Of a stretch of DNA of 64,000 bases, positions 37,401-51,700 are shown piece after piece. The stretch is from the NCBI GenBank assembly GCA_023213315.1, contig JAKCPI010005106.1, positions 1 to 64,000 of the forward strand. Reading direction: 5' to 3'. The notes beneath the pieces are model-generated. The model was not told where the DNA came from. It saw nothing but the letters and a program-made list of their open reading frames with translations, and ran no database searches. This stretch comes from Euborellia annulipes (Eukaryota > Arthropoda > Insecta > Dermaptera > Anisolabididae). How positions within the stretch are numbered: position 1 is the first letter of the stretch; each line of letters opens with the position of its first letter. A program made the translations under genes and the position numbers.

Positions 37401-40400
37401 GAGCAAGCAACAACATCGGAAACCTGAGTGATTTTAAGTCTGATTTGAATCTAAATGTCTCCAAATCCATATCTCTCGAGTGATTCGAGCCAGGGATTAT
37501 TTACTAAGCCAAAAACTCAAACGAGTTCCACTATTTACACCTTCCCCAAACGTCAGTTTGCTATAAGAAATCTTGGTCGAGATTGGATTAAAGTAAATTA
37601 TAATATTTCGAACAAAAAGTAATAATAAACTTGGTTTTAAGTAAAAAATTGAGGGACTTTAAAATGTTTTGAGAAGCTGTATAGAATGAATCTGACTCAG
37701 TGACGTCATTTTAGTTATTGTTAGGGGGGGGGGGGGCAAAAATTTTTTTCCTTCCTGTGATACTTAATTTATATACATATAAACATATATAAGCCTCTAA
37801 TGTTTATATACCTTCTTCTATACTTATTTAAAAAGAAAGAGTGTGAATTTGTTTGCATTTGGGGCTAAGCTCAGAATTTACTATTTTTTTTGAACGCTTT
37901 AGGGGGGGGGGGGGCAAATGCCATTCATCAAAGTTTAATAAGAGGGAAAAAAATTGGCAGCATTGAAACACAATCGTAATAAAAAAGAAAAAAAAAAAGG
38001 AATTGTTACCAATAAGTCCTTCATCGGATTCTGACGATTGAACTAATCGGCTTAGTAACTTGAAAAGTAACGCTAAAACATCAAGAGTATCTGTTGATCG
38101 GACGAATACTGGAAGGCAACTTTGACGTAGGAGACCCCACACTCGAATCAGAACTAAGAGTTCTCGCAAGGTGTTCAAGGCCTTGTAATCTCGAAGCAGT
38201 TCATGCTGCAAATAGAACGTTAAATATTAACAAATTGGAAGGTATTTATTTTAATCTAGTGATTAGATTAATAAAAGAAAAAAGTTACTCTTCTTTTTGG
38301 GGTTTCCAAGAGATAACGTGTCATAATTCATGTTTTTATTAAGTTTAGGAAAAATATCTAATGACGTATTATTAGGAAATAAAAGCGGAATGTGGAATAA
38401 GGCACGCACTTCTTTTTACTTTCTCTTACCTCTATATATGTTAATATATAGAGAGAGAAAGTATTAGATTCATGTCAAAAATTCGATGTCGAGAATTTGA
38501 TGGATATACATGTTTTGAGGTCCCCTGAATCCAAAAAAGAGGTTTCCACGACATGGTCTGTCTGTGTTCAATTTTAAGCATGAAGGAATTGAGCTATGAA
38601 GCTGAAATTTTATATTTAAATTAGGTACCCCCCTGGGACGTGACACTAAGCTTTTGAACGAAATCGACCAAAAAGTACAGTAATAGTAATTTACTGATGT
38701 ACTTGTTCAGTTTTTTTTAGATTAAAATTCATTTTTTTTTTTTTTTTTTAAACATTCACACTTTTTTCTCATTCACACAGTCTTTTCGGCAACTTAGGCC
38801 ATTTAAGACTTTAAACGATATCCGTTATTGATTATTATACATATTGGGGCATTCTTATTTAAGCCATTTGGTATCCAAATGCCTTAAATAAAATCATCGG
38901 ACTGCCTGGGGTCCGAACCCGCGACGTTCGGTATAGATAGGTAAACACGCTACCAACTACTCCAAGCCCCGTGGGCAATTATTTTTTAGAAGCTCTTTAA
39001 AATGTATATTCAATGCGTTGAGCTATAGCGGTGGTTTCTTTTCTCGGTCGATTTTATGACGGATGGTAGGTAGGGTTTTGTAAATAATTAAATTATTTTT
39101 AGAGGTATTTTATTTATTTTTCGGTTGGTAAATAATGTGGTGGATCATGAACGTACACAACGATGGGCAGGGGGGGCAGCTCCCCAGAAGCAAGAAAAAA
39201 AAAATTAATGTTTATAAAGTGATGAAACGAAACAAAATTAGGTAGGGCGATGGCGACGGGGAATGATTTAGGACTCGAGAGTTTTTATGCCTTTAATTCG
39301 AAGGCTTTTACCCTCTATATTAAAAAAAAAAGCTATGTCACAATCTGGACGGCCATGATCTGCCCCCCCCCCCCTCCACCCTAGATTTGATCCTGGGTAC
39401 GTACGCCCTCGTGGTAGAAAATAAAATACCTCTAAAAATAATTTAATTATTTACAAAACCTGACCTACCATCCGTCATAAAATCGACCGAGAAAAGTAAC
39501 CACCTTTATAGCTCAACGCATTTAAGTTTCAACCGGTCCTGCATCGATTCTTAACTTTTAAAAAATGTATATTCTCATTTCGGCATTGAAATCTTATGAA
39601 GACCACTTTACTCTTGTACATACTTCATAGGAAAGATAGGAGAATTGGTTGCCATGGTAAAAAAAATATAAATAAGCAAATATTTTTCTAAATGTTTGGC
39701 CTCACCAATAAAAAACACTCACACGTCTTGTTAATATTTTTCTGTTTATCAATTTTTCAAATTCGCACTGTCGGAAACTAAATATATGTCGACACAAAAA
39801 AATCTGGTGTGGCAAGCACAGAAGACAACTTTCGATTACCGCAGGTAAGAGAAAGTTGTGTGCTGTGCGACCAGTCATACCAGATTGTGTTTTTGCTTGG
39901 AATTTAAAATATTTGTTATTGGTTTTCATCTATTTTTAAATCAATTTATTAATAGAATACATACGCCTTGACGATTATTCGTTGGTTGATGTCTATGTTC
40001 AGGAAGACGAGCTAGAAGATGTAATGCTAAATCAGATACCCATTGGATTAATTGCTGAAGGGATTGCAGCACAACTGGCTCCACAGTAAATTCTTTGGCT
40101 TCTAAATGCAGCAACACCTACAAAAATTGCATCATGATTACTTTATAGTCATTTTATAAGTTGGCATGGCTTCCCTCATAAAATGAATATATTTAAGGAG
40201 AAAGGATTTGAAAAAAAAAGAGAGGGTGAAACCCTCGGTTCTTGACTAAAGTCAGAATCGACTTTTCCAACCTTTCCAGCTCTTTATGCTCTAAATTGGC
40301 TAAGGAAAATAATTTTTTGACGGCTGTGACTTCCTTCAACAACTCTCATCTATGCCGACCCAAAAAATCTAGCAACTTTTGATTAATGAAGATAAGAGAA

Positions 40401-42672
40401 AGTTGAGTGATGTGTGATTTAATAGATACAATGAAATTAATTCAAACCTTATCAACATCAGCTAGAGGTTCACTTATCACTGCCGCTAGGCTCTCCGCAG
40501 GGCCTTTATCATGCGAAATTAGTTCACTTGGTCTTAAAAGGGATTTAAACGCAGTCCCAACTGAATGGAGCATTAGGAGAGATGTCAGGTCAGCAGCCTT
40601 TGCCTGGCCGTTGCTCGTAAGTCTATAGAGAGAAGTCTTTAACAAAAAGAAAAAAAAAGAATTAATTGAGAAAATTGATTTGCATTTTATTAAAATATAA
40701 AAATGTACCTTAATATTTAAAAATCGAACGTAATGGAATTGCTGTACAGCAGTAAGTTGCCGATGATATGTATCGTTAAATCGTTCACAAACCGCTTCAA
40801 TTAACGGTGGCCGAAGAGCAATCAACACGTCCCACCAATCCAAGCCCGTCACCAGACAGAACTCGAGTAAAGCACACGCATGGGCTACCGTTAATCCTCC
40901 TGGAATAATCAGCCGTCATTTTTTGATGGTTATTAGAAATTAGGGAGGAGATATCGAATGTCGTACCAGGTTCTGAAACAGGAGCAAGTCGATAGAGGTA
41001 GAGTTGTCCTTTAGTATCGGTTGCAACTAAAACACTTCCTGTCCAACTGAGATCTAGTCCACTTGCACCCAAACCCAAGCGAAGTTTTTTCGAACTGCCA
41101 CTACTACTTCCACTACTTGTTGAGGGTTCTTCCATTCTCCAACTTGAACAGAGCGTGCTGCGTTCCAACCTAGGGGGATAAGATAATAATAAAACAATAC
41201 TAACTAAAGTAGGAAAATATTAATATCATGTAAAAACAAAATCTATTATCCAAGAATAGTGCAATTAACAATGAGGAGATTAAGGCAGCTGAAGGCAAAT
41301 AAAGAAAAAAAATCTCGACATCGAATTTTTGACATGATCGCAATACACTCTCTCTATATATATTTCATATATAGGGTAAGAGAAAGTAATATATTTCTCT
41401 TCTTCCGTTTTATTTCATACAAATGTCGACGTTTCGACCGATTTTCTGGCCTTCATCAGGACCTTAAAATATAATGAAATGATTAATAGATTATTAATCC
41501 CTTTTCTTTAAAGATATAAATTTAAATATAAAATTCTAAAAGAAAATTTATTGAGAAATTTGTAATTAAAGAAATTAATCCTTTATTTTTCCCTTTCCCC
41601 TATTGAGAGGAGTGGAAGAAACATCATTCGTTTGCGGGCTGGCATCTCAGATCTGCATTACTCGATGGTTGGCTGTGATGCAGTCAGCATCTCCATGACT
41701 CGGTGGTTGGCAGGGAAGCCTTCACAATCAGCAGATCTCTCGTTTCCTGGCTCTTGGGCTGCCCGAATATCATAATCTCTATTGTCTGGGAGAGAGACTG
41801 CCAAACTACATTTACTTGTCTCGGACGAAAGACGACCCACACTTGCATATTTGCCGAGAAACATCCGTCTTCACTTGCCGTGCATTTCGGACAAAGGTGG
41901 GCCAGATGCGACCGAAACGTCATACTTAAATTATAATTTATATATTTTTTTTTTAATTTAATTTTTTATTTTTGCGAGCAGATCACTCTCCCTGATGCGT
42001 CCCCATCATATCTTCAAAAACGTTGCGATAAAATATTTTTTTTTATGCAGTTATAATATTAACTAGAGAGAAAAGAGAACAAAGGTGGGGAGACACTTAT
42101 GAAATAATTAATGTTGATGCGAATAATCGGCTTCTGATTCAATAGAAATATTAAAATTAAATTTTCTAATTTTTATATTAAAAGGCCGGGGGGCCTGGCA
42201 ACGGAGTAGAGCAACAGTCACCATAATCGTTGCTGTTAAGCAATGCCAAGCGCGGCGAAATCTGGGATTGGTGACCCCTGAAATCAGCGTGTAGAACGTC
42301 CCCCGGTAGCCATTGGTATTATAAAAATTTAATAATATGTAAAATTAAAACCCTAATGGCCTCTGCAGCCGAAAAGGGGAGAATTAAATTAAAAAAAATA
42401 TATATATATATTAAAAGGGAATTATATATAAAAATGGAAGAGTTATTTATTTAAATTATGATTTTTTTTTTGAATTTTTCTCTTTTAATGTATCTATTTT
42501 TGATATAATACTAGATGCTTTTTTTTGTTAGTCTTCCTCTTTGTTCTCTTTTCTCTCTCGTCAATATTTTAACTGCATAAAAAACAATTTTGTATTTAAC
42601 TTTACAATTAATTTTATATCTATAAACAAAAAATAAATAAACTATATCATCACATCTTATATCAAACAAAGC

Positions 42673-42726
<54 letters not shown>

Positions 42727-45700
42727 GTATCAGATGCCGATATTATAATTTTTTGGGCATTTCATTATATTTTAAGGTCCTGATGAAGATCTGAAAATCC
42801 GCCGAAATGTCGACATTTGTATAAAATAAAGTGAAAGAAGAGAAATATATTTTTTCTTTATTATTTGCTTTAGGCTGCCTTAATCTCCTCATTGTTAGAA
42901 TCTAATATTCAGGTTGCTGTTATTTTGTGATTCACCCTTGTCTTTATTATGGAAGTTTTTAGTTATAGACCACATTTTGTATAATTAAAAACTCCCATAA
43001 TAATAATATTAATACAAACCAAAAAAACTTTAATAAAAGTAAATACATACTTGTTTAAGATTAAGCCCATATAAACAATGTACACTGCCATCAGAAAATG
43101 AAACGATCGTATGGCAATGAGGAGGTAAAGAAGTTGTTATTGAAAGTTTGCTTGTGGTCATTGAGGTGACATGGCTAGGAAAGGCAAAATGTGCTTGATG
43201 CTGCCAGAGCTGAAATAGAAATAATAAAATTGTTTGTTAAAAATATTTCGGAAATTATAATATGGGAGGAGATCAATAAAGAAAAAATATATTTTTTTCT
43301 TCTGCTTTATTTCGAACAATTGTGGACGTATCGGCCGATATTTCGGCCTTCATCAGGACAATGTGCTGTTTCCCTGGTGCTTGGCAACTCCTGACGTATT
43401 GTAGTCATGGCTTCTGGTTCCTTAATGAACCAGAAGTCATGACATCAGACGAATGTTCGTACCAACAATACGTCAGGAGTTTCCAAGGGCCCCTTTAAGA
43501 TGGATTCACACCGGGACCTGACTTGACTTGAGTTGAGTCCGGTGTGAATCCACCTTTAAGCTCGAGGCAAACAGCACATTGTCCTGAAAAAGGCCGAAAC
43601 GTCGACAAGTGTTCGAAATAAAAAAGAAAAAAAATATTTTTTCTTTATTGCTTTTGGCTGCCTTTATCTCTTCACATTATATGTACAGTGAGGGACAATA
43701 TTAATTCCCACCCAAGCGTTTTCTACTTGTGATTATTTCATTGTTTTTATAAAAGAAAATGAAAATCTTTATTGGAAATTTTCTAGGTTTGAACCATGAT
43801 AGTTTCCATTAAAAAATATATAATATTTTTTTAAAAACAATGAAATAATCACAAGTAGAAAGCGCATGGGTGGGACTTAATAATGTCCCTCGCTGTACAT
43901 TCAGCCACTGCTCCAAAATTAATAATATGATATACTGCACCGCGGGATTAAGGCGAGGAAGAAGAAGAAAAAGAATAAGATATACTTATATCGTATAATA
44001 ATATATCTGAGTCTACCAGAGAAAATATTACCGTTTTTTTTTTTTTTTTTAATTGAAATTATTCCGAGTAAACTTCCTATTTCAGGGCCGGATCTAGGGG
44101 GGGGGGGGGGGGCAGTGGGTGCATGTGCCCCGGGCGGCAGATATCAGGGGGCGGCATTTCAAGAAAGATTTACTAAAAAAATCTGGTGTGCTGGCGCACA
44201 GCACAACTTTCTCTTACCTTCGGTAATCGAAAGTTGTGTTCTGTTTGTCCACCAGATTTTTTGTGTCGACATATATTTAGTTCCCGACAGTACGGAACAT
44301 ATGAATTCAGATGTAAAATTTATAAGTATGGGAAAATATTTATATTTTGTTACCATGGCAACCATTTCTCCTATCTTCCCTATGAAATACAAGAGTAAAG
44401 TGGTCTTCAGAAGATTTCAATTGCAAAATGAGAATATAGATTTTAAAGAGAATCTAAAAAATAATTGATTTTTTGAATTTAAAAAAAATCGTTGGAGCAA
44501 ATTTTGAGAAAATCGAAAAAAACTGAAAAAGTACATCAGTAAAGTGCTAGTACTCTTTGGCCGATTTTGATTAAAAGCTTATTTTTCCGGTCCCGGGGGT
44601 GTTTAAGTTAAATATAGAATTTCAACCTCGTAGCTCAATTCCTTCATCCTTAAAATTGAACACACACCCACACACACACACACCCACCCACACACAGACA
44701 GACCATGTCGCGAAAACCACTTTTTTGGATTCAGGGGACCTCAAAACGTGAAGATCCATCAAAATCTCGACATCGAATTTTTGACATGAATCCAATACTT
44801 TCTCTCTATATATATATTACATATATACATAGGTAAAATGAGAGGAATTTTGTATAGAAAATGTTAAGAAGGGGCGGCAAATTGAATTTTGCCCCCCCAC
44901 TAGAAAATCTCATAGGATTCGGCCCGGCCCTATTTAATTTATAATTTTTTTTTAATTCTTATATTAAATTCTTTACAAAAAATAAGCAATTTTTGTTAAA
45001 ATTTGATTTATTATTTTTTATACAGAATATTTTTTTCAAGAAGCTTTTTTTTTCTTTTCTATTTGTAATATACTGTACATTATAAAAGTGAATAGACTTA
45101 CCACCGTCTTATATGGTTCCATTGGAGTTGCGGAGATACCAGGTTTATTAGTGAAATATTTATGAACAGGCACAACCTTCTCTCTCAGTTCCCAAACTTC
45201 AATTAAACCATCACCGTCTTCATTATTAGCAGCAACAACTAACGAATCAGCATCCTCACGTACAACAAATTTCAATTGAACAACTTGTCGAACTGCCGAA
45301 ATAAATATATTTTACAAAATAAAAGAAAAAGTATAAGAATAAATTAATATATTACATTGGTTGTCAGATCCAGCAATTGTTTGTAAAAAGAAACTCGGCA
45401 ATGCTTGAGACATAATAATACATTTTTCATCATTCTGTTGCACCGAGACTCGATAACATTGAATAGGCAGTGTGGCTTTCCCGCTTGAAACGGCTACCAG
45501 AAAGTGGCCATCTGTAAAAAAATATTATCTTTTAATATGTACTCAATTATGTCCTCTAAATAGTATTATAAAAAAAAAAAAAAAAAACATATTATGAGGA
45601 AAATCCTCATCTTAGATTTTAAAAATCATCCTCTAACCATGTCCATCTTGTCAAATTTATGCAACTAACTATGGAACTATTTAAAAAAAAATATAATTTG

Positions 45701-48700
45701 TGATACACATCATCAGGACGAATTTTTAATAGATAAGTTGTGGCTGTATATCTTTGGTGAAGGATGTATGTAAGCAGAGGCAGCGAAGAATGCTTTCACC
45801 GAAATGTTTCGGCCCATTAAATAAAATACTCCAAAATACATCTACGAGTATACAAACTGTACAAAATTAAACAATTAATTAAATTAAATATGTTTTGGCC
45901 AAATTTGAGTACCCATTTGTAAGTAAATTTTAAGGGAAAAAAAATATTTGCCCCCCCCCTCAAGAAAAAGTTGAAATGACGCCACTAGAGTCGAGAAGCA
46001 TATAAAGGCTTTTTATTTGGCTGAACCTGCCCTATCAAAATCTAATACTTTCACAGCCACCAAATCTCATTTATTTTATTGTTTTGTCAATATGATACTA
46101 TTAACAAAACAATGTACGTGGGGTGATCAAAAAATAAGGTGACTTTTTATTTTTATCAAAAAATATTTATTTATTCATCAATATTTATGTAGTCCCCTTC
46201 AAAGTAATCCCCCTCAGATATAATACACTTATGCCAGCCTCGAGGCACTTTGTGATATAGCCTCGAGCGATTTTCTGTTGCTGAAAAAAAAAAATCAAAG
46301 AATTTGCATCAAATTTTGTGTATTAAATGGAATTAAGTGGTCCAAAACAGTTGAAAGTGGCATAGGGTGAGACAACTCTGGAGAAAAAGTGGTCAAGCTC
46401 TTTAAGAACGCCGCGATATTAATGACGAAGTTCGCTCACGCCCCAGCACTTCAACATCTGATGTAATCGTTGAAGAAATGAAGAAAAAAGTTGTTGGAGA
46501 ATAGTCGAATCACCATTAGAGAAGTTGCTTGATGATATTGACATCTCGTTTGGTTCGTGCCAAACAATTTTTGAACAGAAGTGTGCCAGCCAAGTTTGTT
46601 CCAAAATTGCTTAATTTCGACTAGAAGAATTGTAGCATGATCATCGGTTGGGAGTTGTTGAATGGGGCGTCATGATCCTGATGTGCTCAAAAGGATTTTT
46701 TTCCTGATCCAAAAATTTTTTTTTTTTTTGGAATGGGTGCATAAGGTCCGAAGACCTATAATGACCAATAGTCACATGCAGCCAGGAAGAAAATAAAAAC
46801 AAAAGGAGAAGCATAAAGGGGAAACTCAACTGCGGGAACTGAGAAGATGCCTGTTGAGGTTAGACTTGAAAGTCTGAAGATTGTAGGTTTTGGGGAAGAT
46901 AGACGCAGGGAGCTTGTTCCAATCACGGGAGGTCATGAGGACAAAGGAAGAATGAAATTGTTTTGTTCTGTTAGTCGTGATCTGAACAGCATAGGGATGC
47001 TGGGAAGATGCCTCTCTTGTGTTCCGTGAATATGTTGCATTGGGTGGGATAATTGATTTTAATTCGGCAGAGCATTGACCATGGTAATACCTGTAGAAGA
47101 GAGATAGTGAAGATACTCTTCTTCTATGATCTAGTGACTGTAGGGATGCAGTAAGGGTAGAATCATTGAAGAGACCCTTGAAAGGGCGCAGATTTGCAAC
47201 GATTGAGGTGAAGACTGCATCGCTGGAAGGGCTCAAGGCTCTAACACCAAGTGCCTCGAGGATTGGAAAAAGCGCTGGCATAAATGTATTAAATCTGAGG
47301 GGGATTAATTTGAAGGGGACCACATAAATATTGATGAATAAATAAATATTTTTTGATAAAAATAAAAAGTCACCTTACTTTTTGATCACCCATAGAATAT
47401 GCTATGTCACTCGACCAACTCTGAGCAAAATATACTAAGATTAATTGATTGAAGATGGTACAGTGAGTGACAATATTAAGTCCCACCCATGCGTTTAAAA
47501 CATGTGATTATTTCATTGTTTTTAAAAAAATATTATATATTTTTTAATGGAAACTTTCATGGTTCAAACCTAGAAAATTTCCAATAAAGATTTTCATTTT
47601 CTTTTATAAAAACAATGAAATAATCACAAGTAGAAAACGCATGGGGGGACTAAATATTGGCCCTCACTGTACATAATAAAAGCATCGAAAAGTCTCCAGC
47701 TGATTGGTGAAGCATTGAGCATTTTTTCTTGACTACCTCTGCCTCCATACATCCTTTTTAATAGATAAATTGGTTAATAAATTCTAATTTTTTATAATAA
47801 AGTGAATGTTTAGTTTAAGAATTGGCTAATCTAATTTCATCTCTCATATATAAATATAAATAATTTGTCCAAGAAACAGCTCAAGCAGAATAAAATCCTA
47901 AATCCAATTCTTGAAAGTTTACTATGAAATTTGCAGGTTGTAGGTGCAGTTTTCATAATAATTTGAATCAATTATTTTTCAGAAATTTTATTTGCCGGCA
48001 AATCACAGTTTCGGTCATGCAATCGTCGGCAAATAAAATTTCTAAAAATAATTGGTTCAAATTATAAAAAAAAAAAAAAAGAAATTATGTATACAGGGTA
48101 TATCACGTATGTAAGCCACTAAGAAACATTCATACTATATAATTTTTATTTATTAATTCAAAAGCCGACAAAAATTAGGGTGGCGCCGGGAGTTGAACCA
48201 CAGATCAACCGATTTGAACTCAGTGTGCCCTACCACTGGACCACAGCACGGCATTCGGTTATTTGAATTCACTCAGAAAGCAATTTTAGTCATTAGGAGA
48301 AATGGACCACCAAATCTGAAGCCACAAATCTCTCTCTCGACTAGGCGCAGTCTAGATGGATTAATTGAGAATTTAAGAAATATATATATATATATGCTGT
48401 GGTCCAGTGATTAAGGTACACGGAGTACAAATGAGTGGATCCGTGGGCCGACTCCGGCTGCCCTAACTTTTGTCGGCTATTTGAATTAATAAATATTAAA
48501 TTGTATAAAAAGAATGTTAATTTGGCAAAATATTTTATTGTGGTTAGTAGCAAATTATTAAAATAATTTTAATAATAAAATTAATGCCCAAAATATCCAT
48601 CGTGCAGGTCTAAATGTTTACTTTTTCCATAGCAAATGTCAGCTGCAGAAATATGTTGCCTTGTAGATCCCAAACTGTGGGTTGTACTTGTCAGCTGAGG

Positions 48701-51700
48701 AGGGTCGTTTCCCACCCGAGATGAGACCACAACACCGATCATTCCTGTGATTGTTATAACCAGACATCCATCGATTGGTCGACCTCCGAAATGACGAACT
48801 GACGGAGCAAATCGTAAATGTGTAAATTTTTCGTTATATAAAATAGAATCTTTTTTTTCGGCCACCATACTAATCTGAAATTTAAGAAAAAAATGGGTTA
48901 ATTATAATTTGAATATAATTTAGAGAATTGGATTAAATAAACTTAGAAATTATTTGGTAAAATAAAGTTTAGTTTTTATTTAAACAAAAATTTAAAAAAA
49001 TCCAAAGAAAATAATCTATTAAATATAAATAAAGCTTGATGTTAATTCAAAAGGTGATTTGAATAATCAATAAAAAGTGTTAGGAAGAACTTTTTCTTTT
49101 GATGTTGCTTATTTTTAGTTCATATTTCTAGCTTATTAGATAAAAAAAATTTGGTTTTTATTTAAAAAGCTCAAATAATTTTCTGAATAGAAAAAATTAT
49201 AGATACAATTTAAAGAAATAAAAGGAGCTAGAATATCTTTGAATAGATAAAATAAAATAATTTACTTTCTTTCCATTATGGAAAAAGGCTGTTTCAAGGA
49301 TATGCTCGCCATTGAATGTGATCCGTCCTAGGCATATCCAATCATTAAGTACATGTTCTTTGAATGTCCAGATTTGAACTGTTCCTTCGGTATCCCCTAT
49401 AAGAAGTTTGTCTCCTGGAAGATCCCATTCCAAAGCAGTAATTGGGTCCTTATTTGATATTATTCTAAAAAAAAGGAAGAATTCATTGTAAATATAAAGA
49501 AAAAATGTATAAATATAGGCGTTTTTTAAATTTGAAAGCAGCTCGGGTTTAAATCAACCTTTTAGCAAAAAAAATTATGGCAACCAACCATTCACCCTTA
49601 AAAAAAACTCTCACAGAAGTAAACCGAAAATTCTCTAAAGTTGTTTTAATTTTTTTTTTTTATCTAAGCAAAACCTAAATGCACCGGACCGAAACAACTA
49701 GGTCAGGATCCCTGCAAGTTGTTTTTAAATAAAACCGCTCTATGTGACAGCACATTGACCAAATAACATAGGAAAGATAACCCAAAATTTTAAAAATTAA
49801 TACTTAAAAATTTAACTTGTATATATATTCTGGTAAACGAATACAGAATACAACTTTAAATTACCGAAAGTAAAAGAAAGTTGTGCGACTAGTCACACCA
49901 AATTAGTCTCTCTCCCTCCCCCCCCCCCCGAAAAATTCTGGATCAAAAACGCTTTCATTCTGCAGCACCGTCCTTGTTGGTGGTTTAGAGAATAATATAC
50001 CTTTACCACCTGGCAAGGATACAATTAGTTGTAAATAGGATTAAAATTGCACATAGACAATGCAGACTTGTCTTGTTTTGTGTAATCGACCCTGAGGTTT
50101 TAATTTTTTGAATGCATAAGGTCCAGATCTATAATAACTCTTGCCACATGTAACCAGAAAGAACATGGGAAAACTAAATAAGAGTATGGGGGAGAAATAA
50201 AACTTTGACAAATAAATAAAGTTTTTATTTGGCTGAATCAGCCCTTATTCAAATATTTTCACAGCCATCAAATTCCATTCACTTAAGGGGAACGGGAGCG
50301 AAGGTGTTACGCATGTTTTTCCCGATAAGATGGCGTTGTGTGTCATAAAAAGTATGCCCAAAAATCAAGTAATTCAAAAATTTGCCAAGAGATGTCAGAA
50401 TGGTAGCTAATAATGGTTTTGGTTGATTTACATTGATCTTTTAACAATAAATACTTTATAAATGTTATTATATATTTTGCATCTTTTATAAAAGCATAAA
50501 AATATATAAATATAGGCTAATACTATGACGACTGTTAGACTAGCCTGCCATCTATTGCAAGAATACTGAACTAATTTGACAGTTGATTTTTTAAATAAAT
50601 CATCTAAGCTTATTTTAAAAATTTCTTTATTAATATGTGATTAAATAAGTATTTAAAAAATTATAGCTCGATGTCCCAATAATCTCTTATGAATTTAATT
50701 CATTTAAAAAAAAAACCGCATTGAAAAATTCCTTATAATAGGTTAGTCTAGTTTTTTTTTTTTTTTAAGTTCGTTTAGACATCGCCCCTGAAGCCCCTTA
50801 ATTTACTCTTGCAGAGACCCCGATCTAGTCTGTTTCGGTCTCTTGAAGTAAGGTTCTCATTAGAAAAAAAAAAATCACAACAACTTTAGGAAACTCTCGG
50901 GCATGGCCAACCCAAGTGATCTTTATAATGCAGATTTATCTAAATAATTAAATAATGTTTTCGTGAGAACAGTCTATGTTCAATTGATTTAGGTCTACAC
51001 ACAAGCGGCCGTTCGCATTATACAATTATTACTTACTTATGAGCTTGCCATGGAGTATTAAGATCTGCTACATAAGCATGCGATCCCCAGGTTTTTCCGC
51101 TAATATCATCAAGTTCCGTACATGTTGTAAATGCAATAATATTTTGACTTGATACTGCACAATGACTAACGCCTTCATTTAGACTAAAAAAAAAAAAAAT
51201 ATCAATATTAATAATCAGCCTATTTAAACTATAATGAAATCTAAAGAAACTTTCAAAGTTTTTTTCTTTGAGAAATTGAAATCTGTAGCCAGGGTTGTTG
51301 GGTTAAAACCAGGGTGGTTTAAACGGGTTTTAACCGTCCTGATTTTAATCCAATTTTGCCCAGTGGTTTTTATTGAGTGACCATTTAATTTTGATTCCGC
51401 ACTGTGTGAGTTTTTTTTTAAATTAAATTCCGCAGTTAAATGGGATATTAATAAAATAAATTGATATCAAGGCTTTTATTATACTATCGGAAACTAAATA
51501 TTTTCAGACATAAAAAATCTGGAGTGACTGACCTCACAACTTTCTCTTACATTCGCTAAATGAAAGTTGTGTCCTGTGCTTGTCATGCCTGATTTTTTTG
51601 TGTCGGGATCCGGTAACACATAAGAACCCTTGAAATGTTATTTATAAACAAGTTTCCGATAATATATAAGACAGACACCGACAGGCCAATTTGCGGGGCC

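Larger units (their letters stand above)
38418..39888 (-). mobile_element. Hairpin-ended repeat, full-length copy with nested insertions
   Basis: Its outer end palindrome (ACTTTCTCTTACCTCTATAT) is at 38418 and its long palindrome (CAGATTGTG side) ends at about 39888. The body is split by a SINE (38731-38976) and by a foldback/hAT insertion (39012-39522). AAAATGTATATTC is repeated on both sides of the second insert. Confidence 0.65.
41266..42897. mobile_element. Foldback element with outward hammerhead-like cores, copy 1
   Basis: TAACAATGAGGAGATTAAGG at 41266 pairs with CCTTAATCTCCTCATTGTTA ending at 42897, and the arms also share AATAAAGAAAAA, ACAAATGTCGAC and TTAAGGTCCTGATGA. The left arm is interrupted by a hairpin-repeat fragment (41307-41388). 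The centre holds a 5S-type SINE and an AT microsatellite. It sits in MED16 intron 7. No protein is encoded. Confidence 0.7.
46121..47391 (+). mobile_element. Mariner element remnant carrying a LINE fragment
   Basis: GGGTGATCAAAAAATAAGG at 46121 pairs with the complement ending at 47391. The arms are unusually long (about 145 bp) and include ACTTATGCCAGC and CCTCGAGGCAC. Between them lie a broken mariner transposase and, in place of its C-terminal half, a minus-strand LINE reverse transcriptase fragment. It lies in MED16 intron 4. Confidence 0.65.

Noticed and set aside
45690..45850. GAAATG and CATCATCAGG words resembling another hammerhead core
   Set aside because: The CTGATGA and GAAA boxes are not in the right order or distance and no stem I partner is present.
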